The position numbers were made by a program, and so were the translations under genes. The notes beneath the pieces were generated by a model. It made no database searches. It had not been told where the DNA came from and saw only the letters and a list, made by a program, of their open reading frames with translations. This document shows, piece by piece, positions 26,869 to 36,596 of a stretch of 64,000 nucleotides of DNA (the first letter of the stretch is position 1; every line of letters starts with the position of its first letter). The DNA comes from Alkalimarinus sediminis (GTDB lineage: Bacteria > Pseudomonadota > Gammaproteobacteria > Pseudomonadales > Oleiphilaceae). The stretch spans positions 1,931,001 to 1,995,000 of the forward strand of contig NZ_CP101527.1 in assembly GCF_026427595.1 (NCBI RefSeq). The letters are read 5' to 3'.

Positions 26869-27816
26869 TCAACTATCTTCAAGAAAGGCAACAGCTCGAC
26901 GCTCAGACCAATATAGATTGTTTTTGTTAAAGCTGACAAAACCAACATGGCCACCGGTTTCTGGTGTCTCAAGGCGAACTTTTGGATTCTTATCCACTTC
27001 ATCGTGAGGGTAACAGGCACTAGCCAAAAATGGGTCATCTTTAGCATTTACGATTAGCGTCGGCACCTGAATGTTACGGATATAGCGACGACTACTGCAA
27101 TGCTCCCAGTAGTGATCTGCATTTCTAAAGCCATGAATAGGCGCGGTATATCTATCATCAAACTGGCGAAAGTTTTTAATCTCCTCATAACCCGTCAGGT
27201 CCAGCAAGTCAGGGAATAGCTTCTCTTTCGCTAACATCTTAGCCTTAAGGTCTTTTAAAAAGCGTGACATATAGATACGGTTTTGAGGTTGTGCGAGTTG
27301 TTCAGCACTCGCGCTCAAATCACAAGGAACAGAGTAAACTACTGATTTTTTAACTTTTGGGTTAGGTGCAGTTTGTGAGTCTCCTAAATAAACAAGAGAC
27401 AAGTTGCCCCCCATACTGAAACCAATCAAAGCGACTTCATCATAATCACCCGACTCAACTGCAAAATTAACAACTCGATGCAGATCTTCTGTAGCCCCAC
27501 TGTGATAAAAGCGAAGATGGCGGTTCATTGAGCCACCGCACGACCGGAAGTTCCAGGCAAGCGCATCCCAACCATTATCAACCACGGCTTTTGCCATTCC
27601 CAATATGTAGGGTCGGCGACTATGACCTTCGAGGCCATGACTGATAACAACCAGACGCCGGGATCCATTGCGACACCAATCTAAGTCTAAAAAGTCCCCA
27701 TCTTCGATGTTGATCCGTTCACGAACCATAAACCGGTCATCCAGCTTACGGAAAAGTGACGGGTAGATACTCTGAATGTGGCCGTTTCTGAAAAAATAAG
27801 GGGCTCTGTACTCCAT
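26869..27816 (-). CDS. YheT-family alpha/beta hydrolase
   Basis: 315 residues from ATG 27816, which has an AGAGAG ribosome site; a longer frame opens at 27849. The order 'PYFFRNGHIQSIYPSLFR', 'VVISHGLEGHSRRPY', 'AWNFRSCGG' and the nucleophile elbow 'GFSMGGN', then 'VNAKDDPFL' and 'ETGGHVGF', is the COG0429/YheT (ABHD1/3-like) pattern with Ser-Asp-His triad. Function in bacteria is poorly defined; it is probably a cytoplasmic or membrane-associated esterase. Confidence 0.9.
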   Translation of the reverse strand: MEYRAPYFFRNGHIQSIYPSLFRKLDDRFMVRERINIEDGDFLDLDWCRNGSRRLVVISHGLEGHSRRPYILGMAKAVVDNGWDALAWNFRSCGGSMNRHLRFYHSGATEDLHRVVNFAVESGDYDEVALIGFSMGGNLSLVYLGDSQTAPNPKVKKSVVYSVPCDLSASAEQLAQPQNRIYMSRFLKDLKAKMLAKEKLFPDLLDLTGYEEIKNFRQFDDRYTAPIHGFRNADHYWEHCSSRRYIRNIQVPTLIVNAKDDPFLASACYPHDEVDKNPKVRLETPETGGHVGFVSFNKNNLYWSERRAVAFLEDS

Positions 27817-27955
27817 TAAAAAGAATCTCTCTATACTCAATATAAACACCCCCCTCTTTGGCTTAATTTCAAAACAAGAGGGGCTTCTTATTTAAAGCCT
27901 GTATATTTAAAGGGAATATGCTACATGTTTTTTGATTTCGCTACATGGGGTCATG

Positions 27956-28873
27956 CTAATTAGGGTCTTGCGACTTAAGAATCAAGATATCACACCTTAG
28001 ATGATCTAATACTCGCTCGGCCGTATTTCCAATAAAAAGTTTATCTAAGCCGTTTCGAGACATAGCCCCCATCACAATCATATCTATATTCTCTTCATTA
28101 ACAATTTGGGGGAGAACCCTCTCAGGTGTGCCCTCTTCAAAGTGAACTATCGTGGACGGTTCTACACTCTTTTTTAATAATGCATCCAAACCCTCTCTGT
28201 GTCGATTTCTGACTTCTTCACGATAGAACTCATAATTGGCTACTATTGCATCAAATTCCGCAATAACACCGGCGGGTATAGGCTCATAAGCGTGAATAAC
28301 ATGAAGTTCTCCTGGCAATTGACAAGCCAAACCGTGAGCAGTCTGCAGTAGCTGATCATCTAACCCCTCAGCCTTGGAGTGAGCATGGAGCGGGTCTACA
28401 GCGGCAGCCACGCTCAAATGATCACCCCATTCACGCTCATGAACAAACCAAAGGGGGATTTGGCTTTCTCTTATCAGGTGCCAATCTGAGTTGGTAAATA
28501 AGGCCCTCGCCATTACCGAATGGTGCTCTGCCTGAATCATAATTAAATCTGCATGCATATGCTCAGCACGCTCCAACACCGCTCTATGCAGAGGTTTAGA
28601 CCACTCTACAAAACCCTCAACCGCAACTCCCTCAGACTGCAAAGCTCCAATAACACCATTCAACCAGGCTCGCTTTCCTTGCAGATACCCTCTATGTGCT
28701 TTTTCTAGCCCCTCTTTATCGAACCAATAACTACCCTCTAGTGCTGTACTATAGGCTGCTACATATAACTCCAACGATGCCTCACAGCTTCGCGCAAGCC
28801 TAGCCGCTCGAGTTAAGATCAGGTCACTCTCTTTCTTAGGGTCAATTACCACCAGTATCTTTGCAACATTCAC
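27956..28873 (-). CDS. Tandem-domain universal stress protein (UspE-like)
   Basis: 305 residues made of two USP domains, about 1-145 and 150-303. The second keeps the ATP-binding glycine pattern 'GAMSRNG' followed by 'IGNTAERVL'; the first is degenerate, as in UspE. Start is GTG at 28873 with a strong AAGGAG ribosome site six bases away. UspE-type proteins act in stress, stationary phase and aggregation. A TTGAC-N4-ATTAA sequence at 28944-28957 resembles an Anr/FNR half-matched box, but it overlaps the -35 of the tRNA-Asn promoter, so I do not claim it. Confidence 0.88.
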   Translation of the reverse strand: MNVAKILVVIDPKKESDLILTRAARLARSCEASLELYVAAYSTALEGSYWFDKEGLEKAHRGYLQGKRAWLNGVIGALQSEGVAVEGFVEWSKPLHRAVLERAEHMHADLIMIQAEHHSVMARALFTNSDWHLIRESQIPLWFVHEREWGDHLSVAAAVDPLHAHSKAEGLDDQLLQTAHGLACQLPGELHVIHAYEPIPAGVIAEFDAIVANYEFYREEVRNRHREGLDALLKKSVEPSTIVHFEEGTPERVLPQIVNEENIDMIVMGAMSRNGLDKLFIGNTAERVLDHLRCDILILKSQDPN

Positions 28874-28943
28874 AATTCACTCCTTGAAAGCTGAGAGCTT
28901 CGATATTGTTTTTTTAAATATTCATTTTTTTAAAGAATAGCAG

Positions 28944-28972
28944 TTGACGATAATTAAGCTTATCTATATTAT
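28944..28972 (+). promoter_or_regulatory. Sigma-70 promoter of tRNA-Asn with GC-rich discriminator
   Basis: TTGACG (28944-28949), a 17-base spacer and TATTAT (28967-28972), followed by CGCGCCT. The GC-rich discriminator is typical of stringently controlled stable-RNA promoters. The same layout precedes the second tRNA-Asn at 42402. Confidence 0.75.
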
Positions 28973-28991
28973 TCGCGCCTCAACTGATTGT

Positions 28992-29067
28992 TCCTCGATA
29001 GCTCAGTTGGTAGAGCAACGGACTGTTAATCCGTGGGTCGCTGGTTCGAGCCCAGCTCGAGGAGCCA
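28992..29067 (+). tRNA. tRNA-Asn (anticodon GTT)
   Basis: 76 nt with encoded CCA. Acceptor TCCTCGA pairs with TCGAGGA; the anticodon loop CTGTTAA gives GTT; 'GGTTCGAGCC' is the T arm. It is identical in sequence to the gene at 42450-42525. Confidence 0.97.
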
Positions 29068-29187
29068 TTTCTTTTTTGAAACAAAATCTTACGTTTCAAA
29101 TCTAAAGAATTTTCTAGGTAAAAAGCTAAACTCTTAGCGGTTAAATTAAACACAATTTAAGTATATTGGTAGTCAATATATTTTGTT

Positions 29188-29264
29188 CGGGGTATAGCGC
29201 AGTCTGGTAGCGCGCCTGCTTTGGGAGCAGGATGTCGGGAGTTCGAATCTCTCTACCCCGACCA
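29188..29264 (+). tRNA. tRNA-Pro (anticodon TGG)
   Basis: 77 nt with encoded CCA. Acceptor CGGGGTA pairs with TACCCCG; the anticodon stem CCTGC/GCAGG encloses TTTGGGA, giving TGG. It lies 120 bases after tRNA-Asn, perhaps on the same transcript. No clear terminator follows; 29265-29508 holds nothing I recognise. Confidence 0.97.
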
Positions 29265-29508
29265 CTTAATGATGACCACACAACAAATATTTCACAGCAC
29301 CTAGCCTAGCAACAACATCAACATTAACATCAAGCACTCAGCCCCACCCCTTCGCTTAGATTAAATAACTCGGCCTACCCCATGAACCATATCAAGCGAC
29401 GCCTCTAGAGATATCACGCAGAACGAATAACGATAGAGCACATAAGATAATGTACCCATAAATCCGCGGGTTAACCCTGCACCAAACAGAGCTAACACCG
29501 CTTTAACA

Positions 29509-30834
29509 CTACATATTGTTTATGTGAAGATTGCTCTCCTGATAGAAACGCGCCAACACTCTGAACAGCGTATGCGCATCTTTACTACCTATCATCTCCC
29601 TTATCGAGTGCATTGCAAATTGAGGCACCCCAATATCAAGCGTGCGCACCCCAATATTACTAGCTGTAATAGGCCCTATCGTACTTCCACATGCCATATC
29701 ACTCCTGACAACAAAACTTTGATATGGCAAATTTAACTGCTCACTTAAGTGCCGATAAATAGAGCTTGTTTCGCTATTTGTGGCATAGCGCTGATTAGCA
29801 TTAATTTTAATAACAGGCCCTTCGTTAATAAGCGGTCCATGATTATTATCGTGCTTGTCAGCGAAGTTCGGATGAACACCATGAGCATTGTCAGCGGATA
29901 TCATCATAGAGCCACTAATAACCTTGCCTCGTTGCTGAGCATCAGGGAACAGTCGCTCTAGCACATTAAGAAGAAAAGTACCTTGCGCACCCTCTGCAGA
30001 CTGACTCCCGACCTCTTCATGATCACTGCAAACCAGCATAGAGGATGGCTGCTTTTCCGACTCTTTAGAATCATCATTGATTGCATCAAGCAGACTAGAC
30101 AAACCAATATAGCAACTCAATAAGTTATCCAGACGCGCAGACATTATAAACTCATTATTGAGCCCTAAATAAGAAGGGGGCTGAACATCATAAAGGCACA
30201 ACTCATAATCCAACACTTTTGCTACCTCAACCCCAGGATAGGTTTCTCGCAACTCTGCTTTAAGAATCTCTCTAAAAGAGATATCTTCGTTTTCACCTAA
30301 CTGAGTGAGAATAACCGGCAGCTCTTTTTGCGCATTAATGGCTCTACCATTGTTTGCATCCCGATCAAGATGGATTGCCAAGCTAGGTATAACGGCAATA
30401 GGCCTCTTAAAGTCGACCAAACCACTTGCCAAGCGCCCTTCAGCATTCAAAAATGTCACCCTGCCTGCAATTGAAAGATCGCGATCAAACCAAGGGTTTA
30501 ACAATGCCCCTCCGTAAACTTCCACACCTAGCTGGAAAAAACCTTTTTGCTTAACTTCAGGGGTGGGCTTAACTTTTAAGCAGGGGCTATCAGTATGAGC
30601 CCCTACCATACGCACACCTTGATTACTGTCACCAACCGTGAACGCTATCAGTGAAGAACCGTTTCGGGTGACAAAATAACGCCCTTGGGGTTTAAGGTCC
30701 CACACTTCAGATTCATCGAGCGCAATAAACCCCGCACTTAAAAGCTCCTTAGCCATACTAGAAACAGCATGAAATGGCGTAGGCGATCGCTCTATAAACG
30801 ACATCAGGCCTTGATTAAAAGAATCTAACTGCAT
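29509..30834 (-). CDS. apeB: M18 family aminopeptidase
   Basis: 441 residues, normal for M18 (aspartyl/acidic aminopeptidase). Two-metal site residues are visible: His in 'GAHTDSP', Asp in 'ARLDNLLS', the Glu pair in 'SDHEEVGS', Asp in '[11 protein letters not shown]' and a late His in '[10 protein letters not shown]'. It is a cytoplasmic, dodecameric aminopeptidase. The ATG has a GAGGA ribosome site five bases away. It is monocistronic, with the tRNA genes on the opposite strand downstream. Confidence 0.95.
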   Translation of the reverse strand: MQLDSFNQGLMSFIERSPTPFHAVSSMAKELLSAGFIALDESEVWDLKPQGRYFVTRNGSSLIAFTVGDSNQGVRMVGAHTDSPCLKVKPTPEVKQKGFFQLGVEVYGGALLNPWFDRDLSIAGRVTFLNAEGRLASGLVDFKRPIAVIPSLAIHLDRDANNGRAINAQKELPVILTQLGENEDISFREILKAELRETYPGVEVAKVLDYELCLYDVQPPSYLGLNNEFIMSARLDNLLSCYIGLSSLLDAINDDSKESEKQPSSMLVCSDHEEVGSQSAEGAQGTFLLNVLERLFPDAQQRGKVISGSMMISADNAHGVHPNFADKHDNNHGPLINEGPVIKINANQRYATNSETSSIYRHLSEQLNLPYQSFVVRSDMACGSTIGPITASNIGVRTLDIGVPQFAMHSIREMIGSKDAHTLFRVLARFYQESNLHINNM

Positions 30835-31077
30835 TATTTCCTCAACTTAAAAATAGGCGTTTTTCTGCCTGGGCTATAACATCAATCGCAACATAGTTTT
30901 GCATTAAGAGTAACGCAAACAAGCACTCTGTAACAACAGCCAATGCGTTTTCGCTGTAGGTTATAACCCCCTTTAAAGTCAAGCGGTTAAACCCACAGCG
31001 CTAAGAGCGATAAGTTATCGACATTCGGCATCATGGCAGTATAATCCACCCGTTGATATTTAATACAAGGAATACCC

Positions 31078-31572
31078 ATGTCCGGCAACCCAACCAATCG
31101 TGAGCCTCAGTTTATAGACATCGAAAGCAGTAGTTATGACGAAGAGTGCTTTCCAACCTGTATAGCTTGGTCACTGCCAGACGGGCAAATCAAAAATGTA
31201 CTCGTCATGCCAGATGAAGACTGGAGCCCGCAAGATTCACCACTTGACGAAGAGACGCTACAACATTTGTATGATCACGGAGTTTCCGGCATCGACATTA
31301 TCAGGGAGATGAACCAGGATCTAGACGGTAAACCCGTTTATATCGACGGCATTGACTACGATACAGACCTATTAGAACAACTCTACGATACCTTCGACGA
31401 AGAGCCCACATTTGAGCTAACCCCTGTTACCAGTTTGCTAACCAGCAAGGGGTTTGAAGAGATTATGGATAGCAAAAACCTGATCATGCAGGAGAATAAT
31501 CTCAACATCAAGCATGCCGAGCACAACGTTTTAGCACTACTTATTCTGGCTCGTGAAAACGGCCTAATGTAA
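31078..31572 (+). CDS. DnaQ/DEDD exonuclease-like protein, probably with degenerate third motif
   Basis: 164 residues. The layout matches small DnaQ-like 3'-5' exonucleases: motif I 'FIDIESS' with D and E, then 'CFPTCIAWSLPDG' (family pattern SYPxEVAWxLPDG), motif II 'YDTDLLEQLYD' with D, and motif III at the C-terminus. In motif III the family has H-x-A-x-x-D; here the aligned stretch reads K-H-A-E-H-N, so the His and the last Asp seem replaced by Lys and Asn. It may be inactive or use the neighbouring His. Alignment is by eye. The gene stands alone between apeB and an outer-membrane protein gene; the ribosome site AAGGAA is seven bases before ATG. Confidence 0.6.
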   Translation: MSGNPTNREPQFIDIESSSYDEECFPTCIAWSLPDGQIKNVLVMPDEDWSPQDSPLDEETLQHLYDHGVSGIDIIREMNQDLDGKPVYIDGIDYDTDLLEQLYDTFDEEPTFELTPVTSLLTSKGFEEIMDSKNLIMQENNLNIKHAEHNVLALLILARENGLM

Positions 31573-31792
31573 AACGCAAACTCAAAATCACCGAGTTACA
31601 TTAAATACATTTTATGGGTAGCAACAAATATATACGAAACTTCAACAATTTGTGACACTATTCAGCGAATTACATCGCGCTCTTACGGCACAATCCACTT
31701 CAGCAATAATTTAATAATAAGTAGTAAGTAGCCTCAAAGCTTGTCAACTCAAGCAATCGCTGCCACTTATCAATAAGGGATTCCTACAAATA

Positions 31793-32404
31793 ATGAAGTT
31801 TCTAGCTCGCTCTCTCGCCCTACTTGCACTTCTGTCATTTAATGCAGCCGCTCAAGAAGTTGAAGACAGCCCCAAAAAGGCTGGACTAGACTATTTCGCC
31901 CTCAATGCGGTATTAATAGATTTCAACTCTATAGGCAGTAAATACACGGCAAAAAACTGGGCCTCAACGTTAACGATGGGGACCTATATTACCGATTACG
32001 TAAAAACAGAGATGCGCTTTGGTGTTGGTCTGACTGATGATACCGTACCAGGCTTTAAGCGAGATAACGGTAATGTCGTGTCATCAGATTTGACGATGAC
32101 ACTCAACCACTATGCAAGCTGGTATATGGGGCTCCACTACCCACTAGCTGAGTGGTCATCAATTTATCTACAACTAGGCATGTCATACATTCATGCAGAT
32201 GCCGAAGCAGAACCCGACTCAACTTGGGAAGAACTGCGTGATGACTACCCCGGATCAAAGTTCAGTATGAGTTGGTTAGCAGGCTTTGACTTCAAAATAG
32301 TCGAAGACTGGTATGTTACTGCTGAGGCAGGCCGCCTACATAGAAGCTCAGCATCTGACATTCAAACCCTACAATACGGCTTGGGTTTAAAATACGAATT
32401 CTAA
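31793..32404 (+). CDS. Small outer-membrane beta-barrel protein
   Basis: 203 residues. Signal peptide ending 'NAAA-QEV'. The mature part alternates hydrophobic and polar residues in about eight strands (for example 'KTEMRFGVGLTDD', 'WYVTAEAGRLHRSS') and ends in 'LQYGLGLKYEF' with a C-terminal Phe, the usual BAM recognition end. It resembles OmpA/OmpX-size barrels ('outer membrane protein beta-barrel' domain). Function unknown. It is monocistronic with a terminator-like hairpin after it. Confidence 0.8.
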   Translation: MKFLARSLALLALLSFNAAAQEVEDSPKKAGLDYFALNAVLIDFNSIGSKYTAKNWASTLTMGTYITDYVKTEMRFGVGLTDDTVPGFKRDNGNVVSSDLTMTLNHYASWYMGLHYPLAEWSSIYLQLGMSYIHADAEAEPDSTWEELRDDYPGSKFSMSWLAGFDFKIVEDWYVTAEAGRLHRSSASDIQTLQYGLGLKYEF

Positions 32405-32418
32405 ACCTAAATGCCTTA

Positions 32419-32448
32419 AGAGGTGTCTGTACACAAATAGACACCTCT
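32419..32448. terminator. Hairpin between convergent genes
   Basis: Perfect 10-bp stem AGAGGTGTCT / AGACACCTCT with a 10-base loop, 15 bases after the outer-membrane protein stop. No U-tract follows, so it is terminator-like at best, or an mRNA 3'-end stabiliser. Confidence 0.5.
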
Positions 32449-32564
32449 AGTATCTAAACCTATTTAGCTTCAAGCGAGTGCTAACTGCCACGATCGCCTT
32501 CAAGAAAGACCATCAAGTCACCCACCTACATCGCTAACAACTAGATAAAAAAACCAGTTAACCA

Positions 32565-34796
32565 CTAGCCAAGACTTAACGTTTTGTACTTTATATGCCA
32601 ACACTGGTGAATTTTACTGTTTCGCTCAAAATCTTTATCTATTGTCGAGGCCGACACATTTTTCAGGTCGTAATCAGCCAACGCAGACTCATCTAACTTA
32701 AACCGTCTAAGATTATTCGAGAAAACCAACACCCCACCCTTGGTCAGTAGGTTCATCGCTTTTTTGATCATATCAACATGATCTCGCTGAATATCCAACA
32801 CACCTTCCATTCGTTTAGAATTTGAAAATGTCGGTGGATCAAGAAAAATCAGGTCAAATTTTTCTCTTGCAGAGTCAAGCCAACGCAAACAATCTGCCTG
32901 TATAAACTGATGTCCTGTCTCTGGGAAGCCATTAAGGGCTAAATTTTCTTTACCCCAGTCAAGATAGGTATTAGACATATCAACACTAACCGACTCTACC
33001 GCCCCTCCTTTTATCGCATGAATAGTAGCAGCACCGGTATAACAAAACAGATTGAGAAAACGTTTACCAGAGGCGTTCTGTTGAATCCATTTGCGCACAG
33101 GTCTATGATCTAAAAACAGCCCTGTATCGATATAATCAATAAGGTTAACGTAAAACTTGCAACCAACCTCTTCTACTACCATTCGCTGCTCTTTTTGGTC
33201 ATGCTTTTCGTACTGGGAGTCACCCTTCTGCCGACGACGCTGTTTAATAACTACTTGTTCAGCCGGTACTTGCAGCACCTCAGGCAAAACACTTAACGCC
33301 TCATTCAGACGATCTTTGGCTGATTTTTCATCTATCGATGCTGGGGCTGCATACTCTTGCACATGCACCCAGTCTCTATATATATCAACAGCCAAAGAGA
33401 ACTCAGGCATATCGGCATCATAAATACGATAACACTCCAGTTTGTTCTTTTTTGCCCACTTGCCAAGCGTTCGTATATTTTTTCTCAAACGGTTAGCGAA
33501 CATAGCAGCCCGCTCTGGATTAGCGACTCTAATCTGTCTGCGGCTTAATAGAACTTGCGACTCTTTACTATCATCGGTCTTTACATAGTATTCAGGCGAA
33601 ACGTCTATCATTATGAGCTGGCTAGGCAAACTCCCATTAAATAGCTTATATTGCTTATAACTTCTGAGTCCTATGCGTCGTCCTAAATCAACATTCCCAG
33701 TAAATATCGCAGCCTTCCACCCTTCAAAGTCACTCTTTAATTTGTCACCAAGACAGCGATAGAGCCCCCTTAAAGACTCAATATCACCTAAACGCTCACC
33801 ATAAGGCGGGTTAGTAAGCAATAACCCCGGGACTTCATCATTTTCAAACTCACCGATATCAACACTTTTAAGCTCAGCGAGACTTCGGACTTCAACATTA
33901 ATAACCTTGTCTAAACCTGCTCTTTTAATATTATTTCGCGCAACGGATATTACAGAAGCATCTGCATCAAAGCCCAAAATTTTATTGTATCCTTCGGACT
34001 GCTGGCGAATAACATTATCTAACCCTTGTTCAAACCGTTCTATTGCTTCGTCAATCAATGACTTCCATAAATCATCTTGATGCTGCTTCCACTGCAAAAA
34101 GCCAAACTGTGCGCGATCTAGCGCCGGTGCTTTGTCACATAAAATCATCGCCCCCTCAACTAGGAGGGTCGCAGAACCACACATAGGGTCTAGTAGTGAG
34201 GCACCCTGACAACCTAGTTGGGACCAATTACAACGCTGCAAAAGAGCCGCGCCAAGATTTTCTTTAATGGGTGCTTTACCTGCTTCTGTTCTATATCCCC
34301 GCCGATGCAAGCTTTCACCAGAGAAATCTAACGCAACAACTGCAACACCCTTAGACAAATTCACATTAACCCGAATATCAGGGGTATCACGAGTGATGTT
34401 GGGCCTCTCACCGACACGGTCTCTAAACTGATCGACTATAGCGTCTTTTACCTTTACCGCACCAAACGCGGTATTGTTGATATTTTTAGACTGACCCGAA
34501 AAATCAACGACCAAAGTATTCTCAACAGACATGTGTTCTTGCCAGTCAATACTATAAACAAGATCATACAACTGCTCTGCAGTATGAACAGCCCCTTCTG
34601 CTAACCCTAGCAAAACCCGATTGGCAGTACGCGACCATAAGACAAATCGATAAATTTCAGACAAAGAGGCCTCAAAAGAGATACCCGCAGGTCTTACCTT
34701 AGCCGACTTTTGTAACAACTCATCAAGCTCTTTCTCTAACACATACTCAAGCCCTTTTGGGCAAGTGACAAAAACCGACAATAATTTATCCATCAT
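32565..34796 (-). CDS. rlmL: Bifunctional 23S rRNA methyltransferase RlmKL (m2G2445 / m7G2069)
   Basis: 743 residues. N-terminal THUMP domain (about 45-155), then the RlmL methyltransferase domain with 'LLDPMCGSATLLVEGA' and the catalytic 'LLTNPPYGERLG'. The RlmK half has the SAM motif 'FLNLFCYTGAATIHAI' and 'LDPPTFSNSKRM'. It methylates the peptidyl-transferase-centre helix of 23S rRNA. The ATG is doubled (34796 or 34793) and no ribosome site tells them apart. The 373 bases to rmf hold the divergent promoters. Confidence 0.96.
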   Translation of the reverse strand: MMDKLLSVFVTCPKGLEYVLEKELDELLQKSAKVRPAGISFEASLSEIYRFVLWSRTANRVLLGLAEGAVHTAEQLYDLVYSIDWQEHMSVENTLVVDFSGQSKNINNTAFGAVKVKDAIVDQFRDRVGERPNITRDTPDIRVNVNLSKGVAVVALDFSGESLHRRGYRTEAGKAPIKENLGAALLQRCNWSQLGCQGASLLDPMCGSATLLVEGAMILCDKAPALDRAQFGFLQWKQHQDDLWKSLIDEAIERFEQGLDNVIRQQSEGYNKILGFDADASVISVARNNIKRAGLDKVINVEVRSLAELKSVDIGEFENDEVPGLLLTNPPYGERLGDIESLRGLYRCLGDKLKSDFEGWKAAIFTGNVDLGRRIGLRSYKQYKLFNGSLPSQLIMIDVSPEYYVKTDDSKESQVLLSRRQIRVANPERAAMFANRLRKNIRTLGKWAKKNKLECYRIYDADMPEFSLAVDIYRDWVHVQEYAAPASIDEKSAKDRLNEALSVLPEVLQVPAEQVVIKQRRRQKGDSQYEKHDQKEQRMVVEEVGCKFYVNLIDYIDTGLFLDHRPVRKWIQQNASGKRFLNLFCYTGAATIHAIKGGAVESVSVDMSNTYLDWGKENLALNGFPETGHQFIQADCLRWLDSAREKFDLIFLDPPTFSNSKRMEGVLDIQRDHVDMIKKAMNLLTKGGVLVFSNNLRRFKLDESALADYDLKNVSASTIDKDFERNSKIHQCWHIKYKTLSLG

Positions 34797-35089
34797 AATT
34801 CGCTACAAATAAGACCATCTTTAGTTACAAACAAGGTTACAAAATTTTAACCTGCTTTAACGCTGCTCAATACCAAATTTTTAACCTATCAACCACTGCT
34901 AAAACAGTGTGTTAATAGGCTTTATACTCAAAATGAATATGAAATATCTTTTATAGTCCAAAGAATTCGTATACAACTCGATTTTGTTTCTGTTTAACTG
35001 AAACCGTACTCGTTAAGACGGGTTTCAATAAATTGATCAATTTTTTTTATATTTGCGCTCAAGTACTTTTCGCGCCCTGAATACTTTAT

Positions 35090-35125
35090 AGGAGGTTAGA
35101 CGTTTATTAAGTGCTTTGCACTTAA
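35090..35125 (+). promoter_or_regulatory. rmf leader: orphan Shine-Dalgarno and hairpin
   Basis: AGGAGG at 35090-35095 has no ATG, GTG or TTG at a usable distance. It is followed by a perfect hairpin TTAAGTGC-TTT-GCACTTAA at 35107-35125, 44 bases before the rmf ATG. Just upstream a second, bulged hairpin TGAAACC-GT / AC-GGGTTTCA lies at 34999-35027. This looks like a structured 5' leader. It fits control of rmf at the RNA level, but that is inference. Confidence 0.45.
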
Positions 35126-35169
35126 GATCAACTGTTACCACCACAAATAAATATCGAGGTCATATAAGA

Positions 35170-35379
35170 ATGAGAAGACAAAAACGTGATGTTAACGATC
35201 GTGCATACAAGCGCGGTTATCATGCAGGCCTAAGCGGAAAATCAAAATCACAATGTCCCACAGAGACACCAACAGCCAAACAACAATGGTTAAGCGGATG
35301 GCGGGATGGTCGAGTAGATAACTGGGATGGCATGATCGGAGTTTCAGGCATTCACAAGTTACCCGGTATCACCACGTAA
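35170..35379 (+). CDS. rmf: Ribosome modulation factor
   Basis: 69 residues (E. coli Rmf 55). The family core is clear: 'MRRQKRDVNDRAYKRGYHAG' at the start, then 'KQQWLSGWRDGR' with many basic residues. It dimerises 70S ribosomes to inactive 100S particles in stationary phase. The ATG at 35170 has GAGGT nine bases upstream; a longer TTG-opened frame is rejected. rmf next to pyrD is also seen in Pseudomonas. Regulation is probably growth-rate or ppGpp dependent, by analogy with E. coli. Confidence 0.95.
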   Translation: MRRQKRDVNDRAYKRGYHAGLSGKSKSQCPTETPTAKQQWLSGWRDGRVDNWDGMIGVSGIHKLPGITT

Positions 35380-35518
35380 ATATCATCAATTGATACAACA
35401 ATATTCCACTTATACATTCTATTGTTAGCATTAACCTTCAGAAAAATAATTTTTCTGCCATTAGAACAATGCAATGCTAACAAAACACCCAACGTTTATA
35501 GCGGTTTCCAAGACCGCT

Positions 35519-35548
35519 AAACCCAAGCTCTAAAAAGAGCTTGGGTTT
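35519..35548. terminator. Bidirectional terminator-like hairpin between rmf and pyrD
   Basis: Perfect 13-bp stem AAACCCAAGCTCT / AGAGCTTGGGTTT with AAAA loop. It lies between convergent rmf and pyrD, 22 bases after pyrD's stop on the minus strand. The U-runs are short (part of the stem). A smaller hairpin TAGCGGT / ACCGCTA lies at 35499-35519. Confidence 0.7.
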
Positions 35549-35570
35549 ACTAAAAAACAGCTGGTAACCG

Positions 35571-36596
35571 TTAACGCCTAACAGATGCAATCGCTTCTGC
35601 TGCTTCACGTATTAAAGAAGGGCCATGATAGATAAAGCCTGAGTACACCTGAACCAACTTTGCACCCGCTTCAATTTTATCCGCAGCTGACGCGCCATCG
35701 ACAATTCCACCTACACCAATTATAGGTATACTCTCGCCCAGCTCGGCATAAAGCGCTTTTACAACATCAGTAGAAGCATGTGTTAATGGTGCACCACTCA
35801 GACCACCCGCTTCATCTGCATAGCGGCAACCCTCTAAACCAACTCGACTAATAGTAGTATTGGTCGCTATCACACCATCTACCTCAAACTGTTTGAAGGC
35901 ATCTGACACCAGTCGAACATCATCGCTCTCCATATCAGGTGCAATTTTTATTGCGATGGGTACCCGCTTACCATGCTCTATACAAAGCTTCTGCTGCTCT
36001 TCTTTAATGGCTTCTAGGAGTTGCTTTAGAGAATCACCAAACTGCAAATCCCTAAGCCCTGGAGTATTCGGGGAGGACACATTTACGGTTATATACGTTG
36101 CATAGGGGTAAACCTTTCGAATACCAATCAAATAGTCATCAGATGCCTGTTCAACCGGCGTATCGAAGTTTTTGCCAACATTAATACCTAAAACCCCGCT
36201 AAAACGGGCGTTTTTTACATTCTCAACTAGATAATCAACACCTAAGTTGTTAAACCCCATACGGTTGATAATCGCCTCTCGCTCAGCAATTCTAAATAAG
36301 CGTGGTTTCGGATTGCCCGCTTGAGGTCTGGGTGTAACCGTACCAATTTCGATCGAGCCGAACCCTAGCGCAGCAAGCCCATCAATATGATCGCCATTTT
36401 TGTCTAGCCCAGCAGCCAATCCAACAGGGTTTTCAAAGTTGACCCCCATAACTTCAACAGGGTCTGCCGATGGCAGTTTTACAAACGGCTTCAACAACCC
36501 CAATCTTTCAGAAGCGCTAATCAAATCCAAAGAAGCCTCATGAGCAACTTCTGGTGATAATTGAAAAAGGAGGTTTCGAAGTAGTTTATAGGCCAT
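35571..36596 (-). CDS. pyrD: Dihydroorotate dehydrogenase, class 2 (quinone-dependent)
   Basis: 341 residues, class 2 length, with the amphipathic N-terminal helix pair that takes quinone. FMN and substrate motifs: '[20 protein letters not shown]', 'GTVTPRPQ', '[12 protein letters not shown]' with the catalytic Ser, 'ATNTTISR' and 'GVGGIVDG'. It is the fourth step of pyrimidine synthesis, at the inner membrane. It is monocistronic here; the C-terminus 'ASVRR' is complete. Confidence 0.97.
   Translation of the reverse strand: MAYKLLRNLLFQLSPEVAHEASLDLISASERLGLLKPFVKLPSADPVEVMGVNFENPVGLAAGLDKNGDHIDGLAALGFGSIEIGTVTPRPQAGNPKPRLFRIAEREAIINRMGFNNLGVDYLVENVKNARFSGVLGINVGKNFDTPVEQASDDYLIGIRKVYPYATYITVNVSSPNTPGLRDLQFGDSLKQLLEAIKEEQQKLCIEHGKRVPIAIKIAPDMESDDVRLVSDAFKQFEVDGVIATNTTISRVGLEGCRYADEAGGLSGAPLTHASTDVVKALYAELGESIPIIGVGGIVDGASAADKIEAGAKLVQVYSGFIYHGPSLIREAAEAIASVRR

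Noticed and set aside
28944-28957. Anr/FNR-like box before the universal stress gene
   Set aside because: Only an approximate match and it coincides with the -35 of the tRNA-Asn promoter.
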